Source: Syntrophomonas sp. (GTDB taxonomy: Bacteria; Bacillota; Syntrophomonadia; Syntrophomonadales; Syntrophomonadaceae). Taken from it: a DNA stretch of 15,647 bases. Made by a program: the position numbers and the translations under genes. Below, piece after piece: positions 1 to 6,950 of the stretch. Under the pieces are notes generated by a model. The model searched no databases. It was not told the DNA's origin and saw nothing but the letters and a program-made list of their open reading frames with translations. The DNA lies in NCBI GenBank assembly GCA_003558625.1, contig PWPP01000081.1:1-15647 (forward strand), given 5' to 3'. How positions within the stretch are numbered: position 1 is the stretch's first letter; every line of letters begins with the position of its first letter.

Positions 1-17
1 ACCTTAATCTTCTCCAT
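1..17 (-). CDS. DegU-like response regulator, first five codons only (partial)
   Basis: On the minus strand an ATG at 17-15 opens a frame reading M-E-K-I-K before the window ends. It is preceded by a purine-rich GGGGGAGG ribosome binding site at about 23-30. The frame overlaps the last 14 bases of the DegS-like kinase gene, the usual arrangement for a coupled sensor and NarL/FixJ-type regulator. The identity rests on that context and on the M-E-K-I-K start. No receiver domain is visible, so this is inference. Confidence 0.55.
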
Positions 18-1065
18 GATGCCCTCCCCCTTTAATCGGCAATCTTATTTCAAGCCGGGTTCCTGTGCCAGCAGCAGAAGCAATGTGTAAATTCCCCCCC
101 ATTAACTCGGCTCTCTCTATCATCCCTTTGATACCTAACCGGTCGTCTCTGTACATTAATACCTGGTGGCTGTCAAACCCCCGACCCCGGTCAGATATCT
201 CCAACCCCACCATGACCGGGCTAAAACCCACCCTGACCCGTGCCTGGTTGGTCCCGGAGTGTTTGCGGGCATTGTTTAACCCTTCCTGCATCAGCCTGAA
301 TAAGGCTGCTTCCACCTGGGGAGATAATGGTTGCTTCTCCCCGGTATAGTCAAAGTCGATGTGAAAATGATACTTCCCTTCATATATCCGAAAATATTCC
401 TGAAAGGTCGGGATTAAACCGGCTTCATAAAAGAGCGGCGGTTTTAAGTCCAGCATAATATGCTTCAGTTCAGCCAGGCATTCCTTGCCCATGTCCTGGA
501 TCAGGGCAATTTCCTCCGCCATTCTCCCGAATGCAGCTTCAGGGTTATCCTTCATTAATTCCAGGCGGATCAACAAGGTAAACAGGATCTGAGTCGGACC
601 ATCATGGAGATCCCGGACAATTTTTCTTTTTTCTGCTTCCTGGCGTTCCGCCAGCCACATACTCAACTCTGCTGATAAAAAAGGACCTTTCTCCCCGCTT
701 TCTATGCCCCAGACATCACTGGCCTGAAGACATTTCAGGACCCGGTAGGCCCGCTGTAAAAAAAAGCCGGCTTTTTGAATAAGCTCATCATTACGGGTAA
801 TGGTTTCCTCTAGAATGCTTCCGTCTCCCAAAGCACCAGTTTGGTCCTGAGGATCCGGGCAAATAAGTTCTTCCGGTCTCTGTTTTATTTTTTCCCGGCG
901 CAACTTTAGCCGGTACTCCAGTTGCAGACATTCCTGTATGATGCCCCCGATTTTCTGTCGGTTATTTTCCAATTCTTCCAGAACCAGCAACAAGGCTGCT
1001 TCCAACCTGGTCAATGCTTCCTGATCACTGCTATTTTCATTCCGGTCAAATATCCTGTCCTGCAC
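4..1065 (-). CDS. DegS-like cytoplasmic sensor histidine kinase (HisKA_3 family)
   Basis: A 353-residue sensor kinase that would autophosphorylate on histidine and pass the phosphate to the response regulator starting at its 3' end. No membrane segment or signal peptide is visible, so it should be cytoplasmic like Bacillus DegS, which it resembles in size and layout. An N-terminal helical, coiled-coil-like sensor region (about 15-65, with more helix to 145) precedes the dimerisation box with R-D-L-H-D-G-P-T-Q and the phosphoacceptor His154. The HATPase region carries the N box E-G-L-N-N-A-R-K-H (261-269), G1 D-R-G-R-G-F-D (292-298), G-I-K-G-M (311-315) and a terminal G-T-R-L-E-I-R-L-P. The start is GTG at 1065-1063, chosen because AAGGGGG lies about six bases upstream. 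Its role as DegS in the strict sense is inferred, so no symbol is given. Confidence 0.88.
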   Translation of the reverse strand: MQDRIFDRNENSSDQEALTRLEAALLLVLEELENNRQKIGGIIQECLQLEYRLKLRREKIKQRPEELICPDPQDQTGALGDGSILEETITRNDELIQKAGFFLQRAYRVLKCLQASDVWGIESGEKGPFLSAELSMWLAERQEAEKRKIVRDLHDGPTQILFTLLIRLELMKDNPEAAFGRMAEEIALIQDMGKECLAELKHIMLDLKPPLFYEAGLIPTFQEYFRIYEGKYHFHIDFDYTGEKQPLSPQVEAALFRLMQEGLNNARKHSGTNQARVRVGFSPVMVGLEISDRGRGFDSHQVLMYRDDRLGIKGMIERAELMGGNLHIASAAGTGTRLEIRLPIKGGGHHGED

Positions 1066-1116
1066 CTACATCCCCCTTATGCCCGCTTATTTCATTTTAT
1101 CCTTTTTGTATTCGTT

Positions 1117-1145
1117 TTTATAGTTAAATATTCCTCTTTTGTTAG
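1117..1145 (-). promoter_or_regulatory. Candidate sigma-A promoter for the DegS-like kinase
   Basis: Read on the minus strand, CTAACA (1145-1140) is followed after 17 bases by TATAAA (1122-1117), giving four and five matches to the -35 and -10 consensus. It would start transcription near 1110, about 45 bases before the GTG start. The stretch is AT-rich, so chance matches are likely. Confidence 0.38.
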
Positions 1146-1215
1146 TTAATTCACGACAATTATTTATGCAGATCAGGCCGGCAACGCTTCGGACCTTGCC
1201 ACATCCTTTGATAAT

Positions 1216-1246
1216 AAAAAAAGAAGAAACCCCGGTGCCAGGGAGT
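1216..1246 (-). terminator. Weak candidate intrinsic terminator after the phosphohexomutase gene
   Basis: On the minus strand a short GC stem (CCC at 1243-1241 pairing with GGG within 1233-1230, extended by C-G and A-T across a bulge) is followed by TTTCTTCTTTTTTTATT. The stem is only about five pairs, but the long U-rich tail and the position some 50 bases past the mutase stop codon fit a terminator. Confidence 0.35.
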
Positions 1247-1293
1247 CTCTCCTCCTTTTTCAGGCTTATGCAGTTCGGTTCTGATCCTTTAGA

Positions 1294-2718
1294 TTATGCC
1301 AGCTCTAGATATTGCAAAACTTCTTTCTGGATTTCTAGGACCCTATTTTCATTCTCACTTTCGACATAGAGACGGAATATGGCTTCCGTTCCGGAAGATC
1401 GCATCAAAAACCAGCTGCCATCTTCCAAAATGACTTTCTTGCCTTCCTTTTCCAGGACACTACTGACCTTAATACCGGCAATAGTTTTGGGTTCATAGGC
1501 TTTAAGGAGCTTCAAAACCTCTGCTTTTTCCAGAGGTTTCACTTTTAGATCCAGTCTCCGGGATACAACCCGGCCATATTCCTGTTCAAATTCCAGCATC
1601 AGCTCATTGAGCCCTTTGCCGCTTTGGGCAAGCATCTCCACCGTCAGCAGGCAGGCTAAAATCCCGTCTTTCTCGGGAATATGGCCATAAATGCTAAGAC
1701 CGCCGCTTTCTTCTGCCCCCAGGAGACAGTTTCTTTCCCGCTGGCATTCTCCAATGTATTTAAACCCCACCGGGGTTTCAATGACCTCCAGGCTGTTGCG
1801 GCGGGCAATCCGGTCCAACATATGGGTAGTAGCAATAGAACGGGCTACCGGCCCCCGAAAACTCCTGGTTTTAATCAGATGATCCAGAAGCAGGGATATA
1901 ATCTGGTTGGGGGTTATAAACTCCCCCTCCTTGTTTACGATACCAAAGCGATCTGCGTCCCCGTCCAAAGCCAAGCCGATATCAGCCTTATAGGTATTCA
2001 TGGCTCTTTTAAGATCAGATAGGATCGCATCGGTAGGTTCAGGCATTGAACCGCCAAATAAGGGATCCCGGTAATTATTAATGGTTCTCACTTCACAGCC
2101 CAGGTCACCCAGGATACGGTCCAAATACCCTATGCCCGCTCCAAACATGGGGTCCACCAGGACCTTAAGGTTGTTATCCTTAAAAAATTCTTTGTTAATT
2201 GCTTTCATTAAATGGCTGATATATTCTTTGTCTACATCTATTTCTTTTATTAAATCCAGGTTATAGGCTTCAGATAGCTCTAACTCATATATTCTGCCGC
2301 CATCTAAAACCCGTTTGATCTCCTCTTCGATCACTTGGGTTACATCAGGCAGAGCCGGGCCGGCATATTCCGGGATGAATTTAATGCCATTATACGGGTG
2401 GGGATTATGGCTGGCAGTTATCATGACCGCTCCCCCGGCTTCCATCAACCTTATGGCAAAGGCCGTCACCGGAGTAGGAGTGCTTTTTTTAAACAAAAAA
2501 ACCTTGATCCCGTTTCCAATCAGAACCTGGGCCACTTCGGCCGCAAAATCCTCTGACAGAAACCGGTTGTCATATCCGATAATAATTCCCTTTTTGCTTA
2601 CACCCTGGTTTTTTATATAACTGGCGATTCCCTGAGCCACCACCCGGCAGTTATCAAAGGTAAAATCCCGGGCTATAAGGGCCCGCCAGCCATCGGTACC
2701 AAATTTAATCTCAGGCAT
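1294..2718 (-). CDS. Phosphoglucomutase/phosphomannomutase, alpha-D-phosphohexomutase family
   Basis: A 474-residue enzyme interconverting hexose 1- and 6-phosphates, feeding nucleotide-sugar synthesis in the cytoplasm. All four family signatures are present: the catalytic phosphoserine loop T-A-S-H-N-P with Ser103; the metal loop D-G-D-A-D-R (Asp252, 254, 256); the sugar-specificity loop G-A-E-E-S-G-G (334-340), which follows the GEESG pattern of glucose/mannose mutases rather than GlmM; and the C-terminal phosphate-binding R-S-S-G-T-E (440-445). The frame is open seven codons further upstream, but the ATG at 2718-2716 is chosen because AAGGAGG lies just before it and the protein then begins M-P-E-I-K-F-G-T-D-G-W-R, typical for the family. 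The UDP-GlcNAc epimerase gene lies upstream on the same strand but 553 bases away, so this gene probably has its own promoter. Exact substrate is not determined. Confidence 0.93.
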   Translation of the reverse strand: MPEIKFGTDGWRALIARDFTFDNCRVVAQGIASYIKNQGVSKKGIIIGYDNRFLSEDFAAEVAQVLIGNGIKVFLFKKSTPTPVTAFAIRLMEAGGAVMITASHNPHPYNGIKFIPEYAGPALPDVTQVIEEEIKRVLDGGRIYELELSEAYNLDLIKEIDVDKEYISHLMKAINKEFFKDNNLKVLVDPMFGAGIGYLDRILGDLGCEVRTINNYRDPLFGGSMPEPTDAILSDLKRAMNTYKADIGLALDGDADRFGIVNKEGEFITPNQIISLLLDHLIKTRSFRGPVARSIATTHMLDRIARRNSLEVIETPVGFKYIGECQRERNCLLGAEESGGLSIYGHIPEKDGILACLLTVEMLAQSGKGLNELMLEFEQEYGRVVSRRLDLKVKPLEKAEVLKLLKAYEPKTIAGIKVSSVLEKEGKKVILEDGSWFLMRSSGTEAIFRLYVESENENRVLEIQKEVLQYLELA

Positions 2719-2770
2719 AATTATCCTCCTTAAGGCCATTGATGACGCGTTTATCGCAAGCAGTATCGAA

Positions 2771-2779
2771 AATATAGCA
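2771..2779 (-). promoter_or_regulatory. Candidate extended -10 promoter for the phosphohexomutase gene
   Basis: On minus, TGC followed by TATATT (2779-2771) resembles an extended -10 element. It would give a leader of about 45 bases before the ATG at 2718. I see no good -35 match at the right distance, so support is weak. Confidence 0.28.
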
Positions 2780-2844
2780 TAATCATTGCTGTGGGCTTAT
2801 TGGTAATAGCAAATGTGCCTGGTTGGCTATAATAACAGAAATCC

Positions 2845-2872
2845 ACCGGTTCGTCCTGAGGCATCAACCGGT
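2845..2872. repeat. Perfect 7-base inverted repeat with a 14-base spacer
   Basis: ACCGGTT at 2845-2851 is matched by AACCGGT at 2866-2872. In RNA it can form a seven-pair stem with a large loop. It lies in the leader region of the phosphohexomutase gene. No U run follows on either strand, so a simple terminator is unlikely; an operator half-site pair or leader hairpin is possible. Confidence 0.4.
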
Positions 2873-3271
2873 CATATTCTTGCTGTACCGGGGAAATCCG
2901 GGGTCTGAACTGAAAAGCAAGACCCAAACACTAAAAAGTAAAACCTGCAGGCAAAACCGTTGCCTTCATAAGATAGACTGGTCTTCTTCATGGTTTAAGC
3001 CACTATCATTGCTGCACCGAGGTTTGCCACCGGATTGCTGATGGGTGATGTAAATCCAAAAATAGCAGCGGCCATCCCAGGCCATGAAGGATCGTCCCCG
3101 CCGTCAAAAGCACGGCACAGCCCGGGAGAAGAAAATCTTGCCCGTTTCGGAAATATCAGGACTGCCGGTACATTTTATATACAATGGGTGCTTACTGCCT
3201 TTTAGAATCAGGGATCATGATTTTTAGCCGACATCACCTCCTACCGGTTTATAAAATAGAAAGCGATTATA

Positions 3272-4405
3272 TTAATGATAGCTGCCAATTCTGGCATACA
3301 AAAACTCCGTTATTACCTGTACAATACGTTGGGATGCTTTACCATCCCCATAAGGGTTAATAGCCCGGGCCATTTTATGGTATTCGGCTTCATCGGACAG
3401 CAACCGTTTCGCTTCCCGGTAAATATGTTCCTTGACCGTACCCACCAGTTTGACGGTTCCAGCTTTAACCGCTTCCGGCCGCTCGGTGGTATCCCGTAGT
3501 ACCAGGACCGGTTTCCCCAGAGACGGGGCTTCTTCCTGCATCCCCCCCGAATCGGTTAAGACCATATAAGAGCGGTTCATTAAATTGGCAAATGGTGCAT
3601 AATCCAAGGGCTCCATAAGATGAATACGTTCCCTGGATTTAAGCATATCATAGGCCACATCTTTTACCGTGGGATTCATATGGACGGGGAAAACCACTTC
3701 CACATCTGAAAACTCATCCACCAGTTCAATTAATGCCTGGTATATATTGCGCATATGGTTGCCCCAGTTTTCCCGGCGATGGGTGGTAACCAGTAAAATC
3801 CGGTTGTCAAAATTAATGTCATCAAAACGGTGATCAAACGTGTACTCCGGATTAACCGTTTCCAGGAGGGCATCAATCACCGTATTGCCCGTTACCCAGA
3901 TCTTGAAAGTGGCCGTGGCTTCCATCAATAAATTTTCCCGGGCCGTATCGGTGGGGGCAAAATGTATCTCTGCCAATTTCGTGGTTAGGGTGCGGTTAAT
4001 CTCTTCCGGATAGGGGGAATATCTATTCCTGGTGCGCAACCCGGCCTCAACATGGGCTACGGGAATGCGATGGTAAAAGGCAGCCAGGGATGCTGCGAGG
4101 GTAGTAGTGGTATCTCCATGGACTACAACCAGATGGGGCTTTTCCCGGTCCAAAATCTCTTTCATGCCGTTCAATACCCCGGTGGTAATCCCGTAAAGAT
4201 CCTGTCCTTTTTGCATCAGATTCATATCGTAATGGGGCTGGATCTGAAACAAATCCAAAACCTGATCCAGCATCTCCCGGTGCTGGGCGGTAACGACCAC
4301 AATGGGTTTAAGGTCTTTGACCCCTTTCATCTCTTTTATGACCGGGCTCATTTTAATGGCCTCTGGCCTGGTACCGAAAACAACCATAACTTTTCCTAAA
4401 AACAA
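3272..4405 (-). CDS. mnaA: UDP-N-acetylglucosamine 2-epimerase, non-hydrolysing
   Basis: Converts UDP-GlcNAc to UDP-ManNAc, the precursor for wall teichoic acid linkage units, ManNAc-containing capsules and enterobacterial-type antigens; cytoplasmic. From the chosen start it is 377 residues, the usual family length. Visible signatures are the N-terminal nucleotide-binding G-T-R-P-E-A-I-K, V-V-H-G-D-T-T-T, A-H-V-E-A-G-L-R-T, P-Y-P-E-E-I-N-R, V-T-G-N-T-V-I-D, T-T-H-R-R-E-N-W-G, and the C-terminal T-D-S-G-G-M-Q-E-E-A followed by V-L-R-D-T-T-E-R-P-E-A, which binds the UDP moiety. The start is TTG at 4405-4403, with GGAGGT nine bases upstream (4420-4415). The frame stays open to 4507 and contains an ATG at 4483 that directly abuts AGGAGG, but the 34 extra residues are unlike the family. 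The other name in use is wecB. Confidence 0.93.
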   Translation of the reverse strand: MFLGKVMVVFGTRPEAIKMSPVIKEMKGVKDLKPIVVVTAQHREMLDQVLDLFQIQPHYDMNLMQKGQDLYGITTGVLNGMKEILDREKPHLVVVHGDTTTTLAASLAAFYHRIPVAHVEAGLRTRNRYSPYPEEINRTLTTKLAEIHFAPTDTARENLLMEATATFKIWVTGNTVIDALLETVNPEYTFDHRFDDINFDNRILLVTTHRRENWGNHMRNIYQALIELVDEFSDVEVVFPVHMNPTVKDVAYDMLKSRERIHLMEPLDYAPFANLMNRSYMVLTDSGGMQEEAPSLGKPVLVLRDTTERPEAVKAGTVKLVGTVKEHIYREAKRLLSDEAEYHKMARAINPYGDGKASQRIVQVITEFLYARIGSYH

Positions 4406-4636
4406 GGAGCTTCGACCTCCAGCCTTCTTAAACTTAGATTCATAGTAATATATTCCGCTCCCTAAGTCAAAGGCGGGGCTCATCCTCCTATAGGTGCAAG
4501 CAAGCAATTGCCAAACATCCTGTTTGCGACCTCTTTTCTATTATTGTACTTCACCGGCCTGATCAAATATTGCCGGCCCCTTAGGCGGGGCAAAAAAACC
4601 TGCTCCGGGGATTTTGATGAGTGCCTGGAGGGATCG

Positions 4637-4665
4637 TTTACATCCCGGTTGCCATGAGCTATAAT
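4637..4665 (+). promoter_or_regulatory. Near-consensus sigma-A promoter for the HAD phosphatase gene
   Basis: TTTACA at 4637-4642, exactly 17 bases, then TATAAT at 4660-4665. This is five of six and six of six to the housekeeping consensus, the best promoter in the window. Transcription would begin near 4672, leaving a leader of about 99 bases before the ATG at 4771. The leader contains CCCGG (4686-4690) complementary to CCGGG (4707-4711), and two copies of CGGTAAAA (4688 and 4714), so it may fold. Confidence 0.75.
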
Positions 4666-4770
4666 GGGGTATTAACAGAAAGAAGCCCGGTAAAAACCAG
4701 GCCCATCCGGGTACGGTAAAAGAGAGCGCCTTTTAGCACCAGCACTTTTATCCCGGAGACTGGAGGAACC

Positions 4771-5433
4771 ATGAAATTAGCCCTTTTCGATTTCGACGGA
4801 ACCTTATTCCGCAAAGATACCCTGCCCTACCTGGGGCAGGAATGGAAGCGCCAGGGTTTGCCCCTGGGACGCTTAATCAAAACTTATATGAAAATCATGC
4901 CTTTGCTGTTGCAGTATAGGACCAAAACCATGACCCCGGAAACGTTCAAATATCATGCCGTACAAAAATTTCACACCATTTTTTACGGGATGACCGAACC
5001 GGAAGTAGACCTTTTTTTCCTCCGGGCTTATTCCCGGCTCCGGCAATATTATCATCCTCTGGTCTTACAGGAAATAAAAAAAGCTCGCCGGGAAGGCTTT
5101 CATACCGTCCTTCTTTCCGGGGCTTACCGCCATCTCCTGCAGCATGCCGCCTCGGATCTGGGCATCAATACTGTATTGGCCATGGACATTTACTTCAGAG
5201 ACGGCCTGGTGGATCCGGATAGACCCCTTCCCTTTATCCTGGGACCCAGTAAATATCAACTGCTAATGGATGCCTTTGGCGAACAAAATATCGACTGGTC
5301 CCAAAGTCGGTCCTATGCAGACAGCTGCTCCGACGTCCCGGTTTTAGAAATAGTGGGCTATCCCATGGTAGTCAACCCCGAACCGGAGCTTCTGGAATAT
5401 GCCTACCGCCAAAAATGGCCTCTCCTCACCTAA
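4771..5433 (+). CDS. HAD superfamily subfamily IB phosphatase (SerB-like)
   Basis: A 220-residue soluble phosphohydrolase, the only plus-strand gene. HAD motif I is F-D-F-D-G-T-L with nucleophile Asp7 and acid/base Asp9; motif II is L-L-S-G-A-Y with Ser116; motif III Lys161 lies in G-P-S-K-Y; motif IV is Y-A-D-S-C-S-D-V-P with Asp184 and Asp188. The helical cap between motifs I and II (about 20-100), and the sequence G-Y-P-M-V-V-N-P-E-P-E-L after motif IV, are typical of the IB group that contains phosphoserine phosphatase and lysophospholipid-type phosphatases. The substrate cannot be told from sequence. A good GGAGG ribosome binding site precedes the ATG, and a near-consensus promoter lies at 4637-4665. 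The stop codon TAA (5431-5433) touches a dispersed repeat element. Confidence 0.9.
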   Translation: MKLALFDFDGTLFRKDTLPYLGQEWKRQGLPLGRLIKTYMKIMPLLLQYRTKTMTPETFKYHAVQKFHTIFYGMTEPEVDLFFLRAYSRLRQYYHPLVLQEIKKARREGFHTVLLSGAYRHLLQHAASDLGINTVLAMDIYFRDGLVDPDRPLPFILGPSKYQLLMDAFGEQNIDWSQSRSYADSCSDVPVLEIVGYPMVVNPEPELLEYAYRQKWPLLT

Positions 5434-5470
5434 CTTCACCAAACGGGGTCAGGCCTTACACTTCACCAAT
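5433..5470 (+). repeat. Dispersed 38-base direct-repeat element, copy A (solitary)
   Basis: Two ACTTCACC arms (5433-5440 and 5460-5467) surround the core GGGGTCAGGCCT, preceded by AAAC and followed by TAC. The second arm ends AAT rather than AAAT. The element fills the complete gap between the stop codons of the convergent HAD and CAP genes, sharing its first base with the HAD stop TAA and its last with the CAP stop TAA. No separate terminator is visible, so the element may act at the 3' ends of both messages. It is the same family as the copies flanking the RAYT gene. Confidence 0.85.
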
Positions 5471-6807
5471 TATCGCGGGGTATAAAAATTTTGGGCAAAA
5501 TAGGTATGGAACGTCCCGCCAAACTCCACCCCTACCCCCAGCTTTTCAATATCTCCCAGGATATTGATACGATGGGCCCATGAATTCATCCAGCGATGGT
5601 GCACATTAATAGCATTAGTGGGACCCACGGCAATATTTTCTGCCGCCACCCATAAATCAATTCCTGCTTCCTCCATCCGGCAATACGGCTCTTTCCCGTC
5701 CGGATTGGTATGATCAAAGAAGTTGCGGTAAATCATATCCCGGCAGTGCTCTTTGGCAGTAGTTGCTGCACGTTCATCCCAAATGAAAGGCGCCATTCCC
5801 CGCCGCACCCGTTCACAGTTAGCCAGGTCAAAAATCTGGCGCTCATAACTCTCCTGCAGTTCGGCATTCAGGATTCCATAATAGCCATCTAATTCTTCTT
5901 CTGCTTCCCGGACCAGGCATAACACCCCGTTCACCCGGTAATTGTCATAGGCATCGTAAAAAAGAGTCAGATAATAGTTGTCAATAAGGTAAACATCCTT
6001 GCTTGAACGGCTTTCTATCACATACAGGGCATCCTCTTTTTCAATATAGTGCAGAGGGCGGCCCAGTAGGGAATTCACCTCATATTTTAGCATCCCCATA
6101 TAAATGCCGGTAGAACTTTCCCAGCCCGGGGCATTGGTATAAAATCCCTGTACCCGGCCCTCATGAATTCCTACCTGCATATAATTGCAATAACTCTGGT
6201 TATAAATATACCAATCAAACCCATAATTGCTTGTATCCTTGCGGGCAGGATACCCAAGGATCTTTAGCATCTTGTTTTCAGGGTCTCCCAGGCCTATACC
6301 ATGACTGTTTACATTCTCCCCTTCGGGAAAATCAAGAATGGAAACTGTTTTGGCACACCCGTTCCAATGCACCTTATACCCCATTATCTCACTGATAAAA
6401 CGAACCGGAACCACCGTGCGGCCATTAATCAGGCGGGGGGTGCTGTCCAGGGAATAATAGCTATCATTCACCATGGAATCCGGAGAGTCAATGATCATTT
6501 TCACAACATTATTTTTCTGGCTGACAGTTACCATCCTGGTATCATGCTGCCAGCTAACATCTGCCCCCAGGGTTTCGGCCACAAAACGCAGGGGTACATA
6601 AATCCTTCCCCGTTCTGCATCTAAAAATGGTTCCTGGTCAGGAAAATCTACTTCGTGAAAATTAATCAAAACCTTGATGGTATATATTTGCCCGGAGGCG
6701 GGTGCCAATGGTTCATGACCGTTGGTCTGAGCTATGACTCCTCCGGATCCGGAAAATAAAAGCCAAAACCCTAGAAAAAAAAACCAAACAATCCCCCGGT
6801 ATTGCAT
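5470..6807 (-). CDS. Exported stalk-domain and CAP-domain (YkwD/SCP-like) protein
   Basis: A 445-residue exported protein. The N terminus is a signal peptide (hydrophobic core about 6-20, likely cleavage after V-I-A-Q near 27). Residues about 45-155 hold two halves of a copper-amine-oxidase-N-like stalk domain, with paired V-P-L-R-F-V-A-E and V-P-V-R-F-I-S-E motifs, common in clostridial surface proteins and thought to anchor or present them at the envelope. Residues about 165-305 match the CAP-associated N region (G-L-G-D-P-E-N-K-M, repeated tyrosines). Residues 320-445 are the CAP domain: F-D-H-T-N-P-D-G-K (His366), A-E-N-I-A (Glu390), W-M-N-S-W-A-H-R-I-N-I-L (His412). The usual M-N-S-P-G-H-R is changed to M-N-S-W-A-H-R. 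CAP proteins of this type are secreted and often sporulation- or envelope-associated; biochemical activity is unknown. The ATG has AGGGGGG upstream. Confidence 0.9.
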   Translation of the reverse strand: MQYRGIVWFFFLGFWLLFSGSGGVIAQTNGHEPLAPASGQIYTIKVLINFHEVDFPDQEPFLDAERGRIYVPLRFVAETLGADVSWQHDTRMVTVSQKNNVVKMIIDSPDSMVNDSYYSLDSTPRLINGRTVVPVRFISEIMGYKVHWNGCAKTVSILDFPEGENVNSHGIGLGDPENKMLKILGYPARKDTSNYGFDWYIYNQSYCNYMQVGIHEGRVQGFYTNAPGWESSTGIYMGMLKYEVNSLLGRPLHYIEKEDALYVIESRSSKDVYLIDNYYLTLFYDAYDNYRVNGVLCLVREAEEELDGYYGILNAELQESYERQIFDLANCERVRRGMAPFIWDERAATTAKEHCRDMIYRNFFDHTNPDGKEPYCRMEEAGIDLWVAAENIAVGPTNAINVHHRWMNSWAHRINILGDIEKLGVGVEFGGTFHTYFAQNFYTPR

Positions 6808-6831
6808 AACCGGCCCCCCTAACCCCTCTAT

Positions 6832-6860
6832 TTTATCTCTTGGTAACCATCACACGCCAA
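6832..6860 (-). promoter_or_regulatory. Candidate promoter for the CAP protein gene
   Basis: On minus, TTGGCG (6860-6855), a 17-base spacer, then GATAAA (6837-6832); four of six matches in each hexamer. Transcription would start near 6825, a short distance before the ribosome binding site. Plausible but not strong. Confidence 0.42.
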
Positions 6861-6918
6861 CCCTGGCTACTTAATTCTATCCCTACCCGGGCTATCTGAT
6901 TTTATCGAATCCGGTCGC

Positions 6919-6940
6919 GATGATATCACCTGATACCATC
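6919..6940 (-). promoter_or_regulatory. Nine-pair hairpin or dyad between the MBL and CAP genes
   Basis: Arms 6919-6927 (GATGATATC) and 6932-6940 (GATACCATC) enclose a four-base loop. On the minus-strand RNA the single non-Watson-Crick position becomes a G-U pair, while on plus it is an A-C mismatch, so the fold favours minus transcripts. It sits 11 bases past the MBL stop codon and about 110 bases upstream of the CAP gene. There is no U run after it, so it may be a 3' end stabiliser, a non-canonical terminator, or a DNA operator dyad for the CAP promoter. Confidence 0.45.
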
Positions 6941-6950
6941 ATATTTCCAC

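Larger units (their letters stand above)
2719..3271. other. 553-base intergenic region without a convincing gene
   Basis: This is the longest gene-free stretch of the window, between the epimerase stop and the mutase start. No frame in it has both a ribosome binding site and recognisable protein sequence. A frame of about 60 codons on minus ends at a stop near 2999 and is rich in small hydrophobic residues towards its end, but it has no start signal and matches nothing I recognise. A short minus-strand run (M-S-A-K-N-H-D-P then stop) near 3235 follows a ribosome-binding-like AGGAGG placed too close to its ATG. Both could be remnants of a decayed gene. The region also holds an inverted repeat and a candidate promoter, listed separately. 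Confidence 0.6.

Noticed and set aside
2823..3041. 72-codon open frame on plus in the large gap
   Set aside because: No ribosome binding site, a TTG start, odd composition and no recognisable family.
2940..3060. Resemblance to a cyclic-di-GMP-I riboswitch on minus (GGCAAACC and TTAAACCAT stretches)
   Set aside because: The required paired helices and the conserved joining segments do not line up; only short words match.
4549..4565. ACTTCACC next to GGCCTGATC as a further copy of the dispersed element
   Set aside because: Arm and core-like pieces are in incompatible orientations and the GGGGTCA core is missing; a chance eight-base match is likely.
4576..4598. GCCCC-loop-GGGGC hairpin as a terminator
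   Set aside because: The homopolymer run after it is A on plus, so there is no U tract downstream of the stem on either strand.
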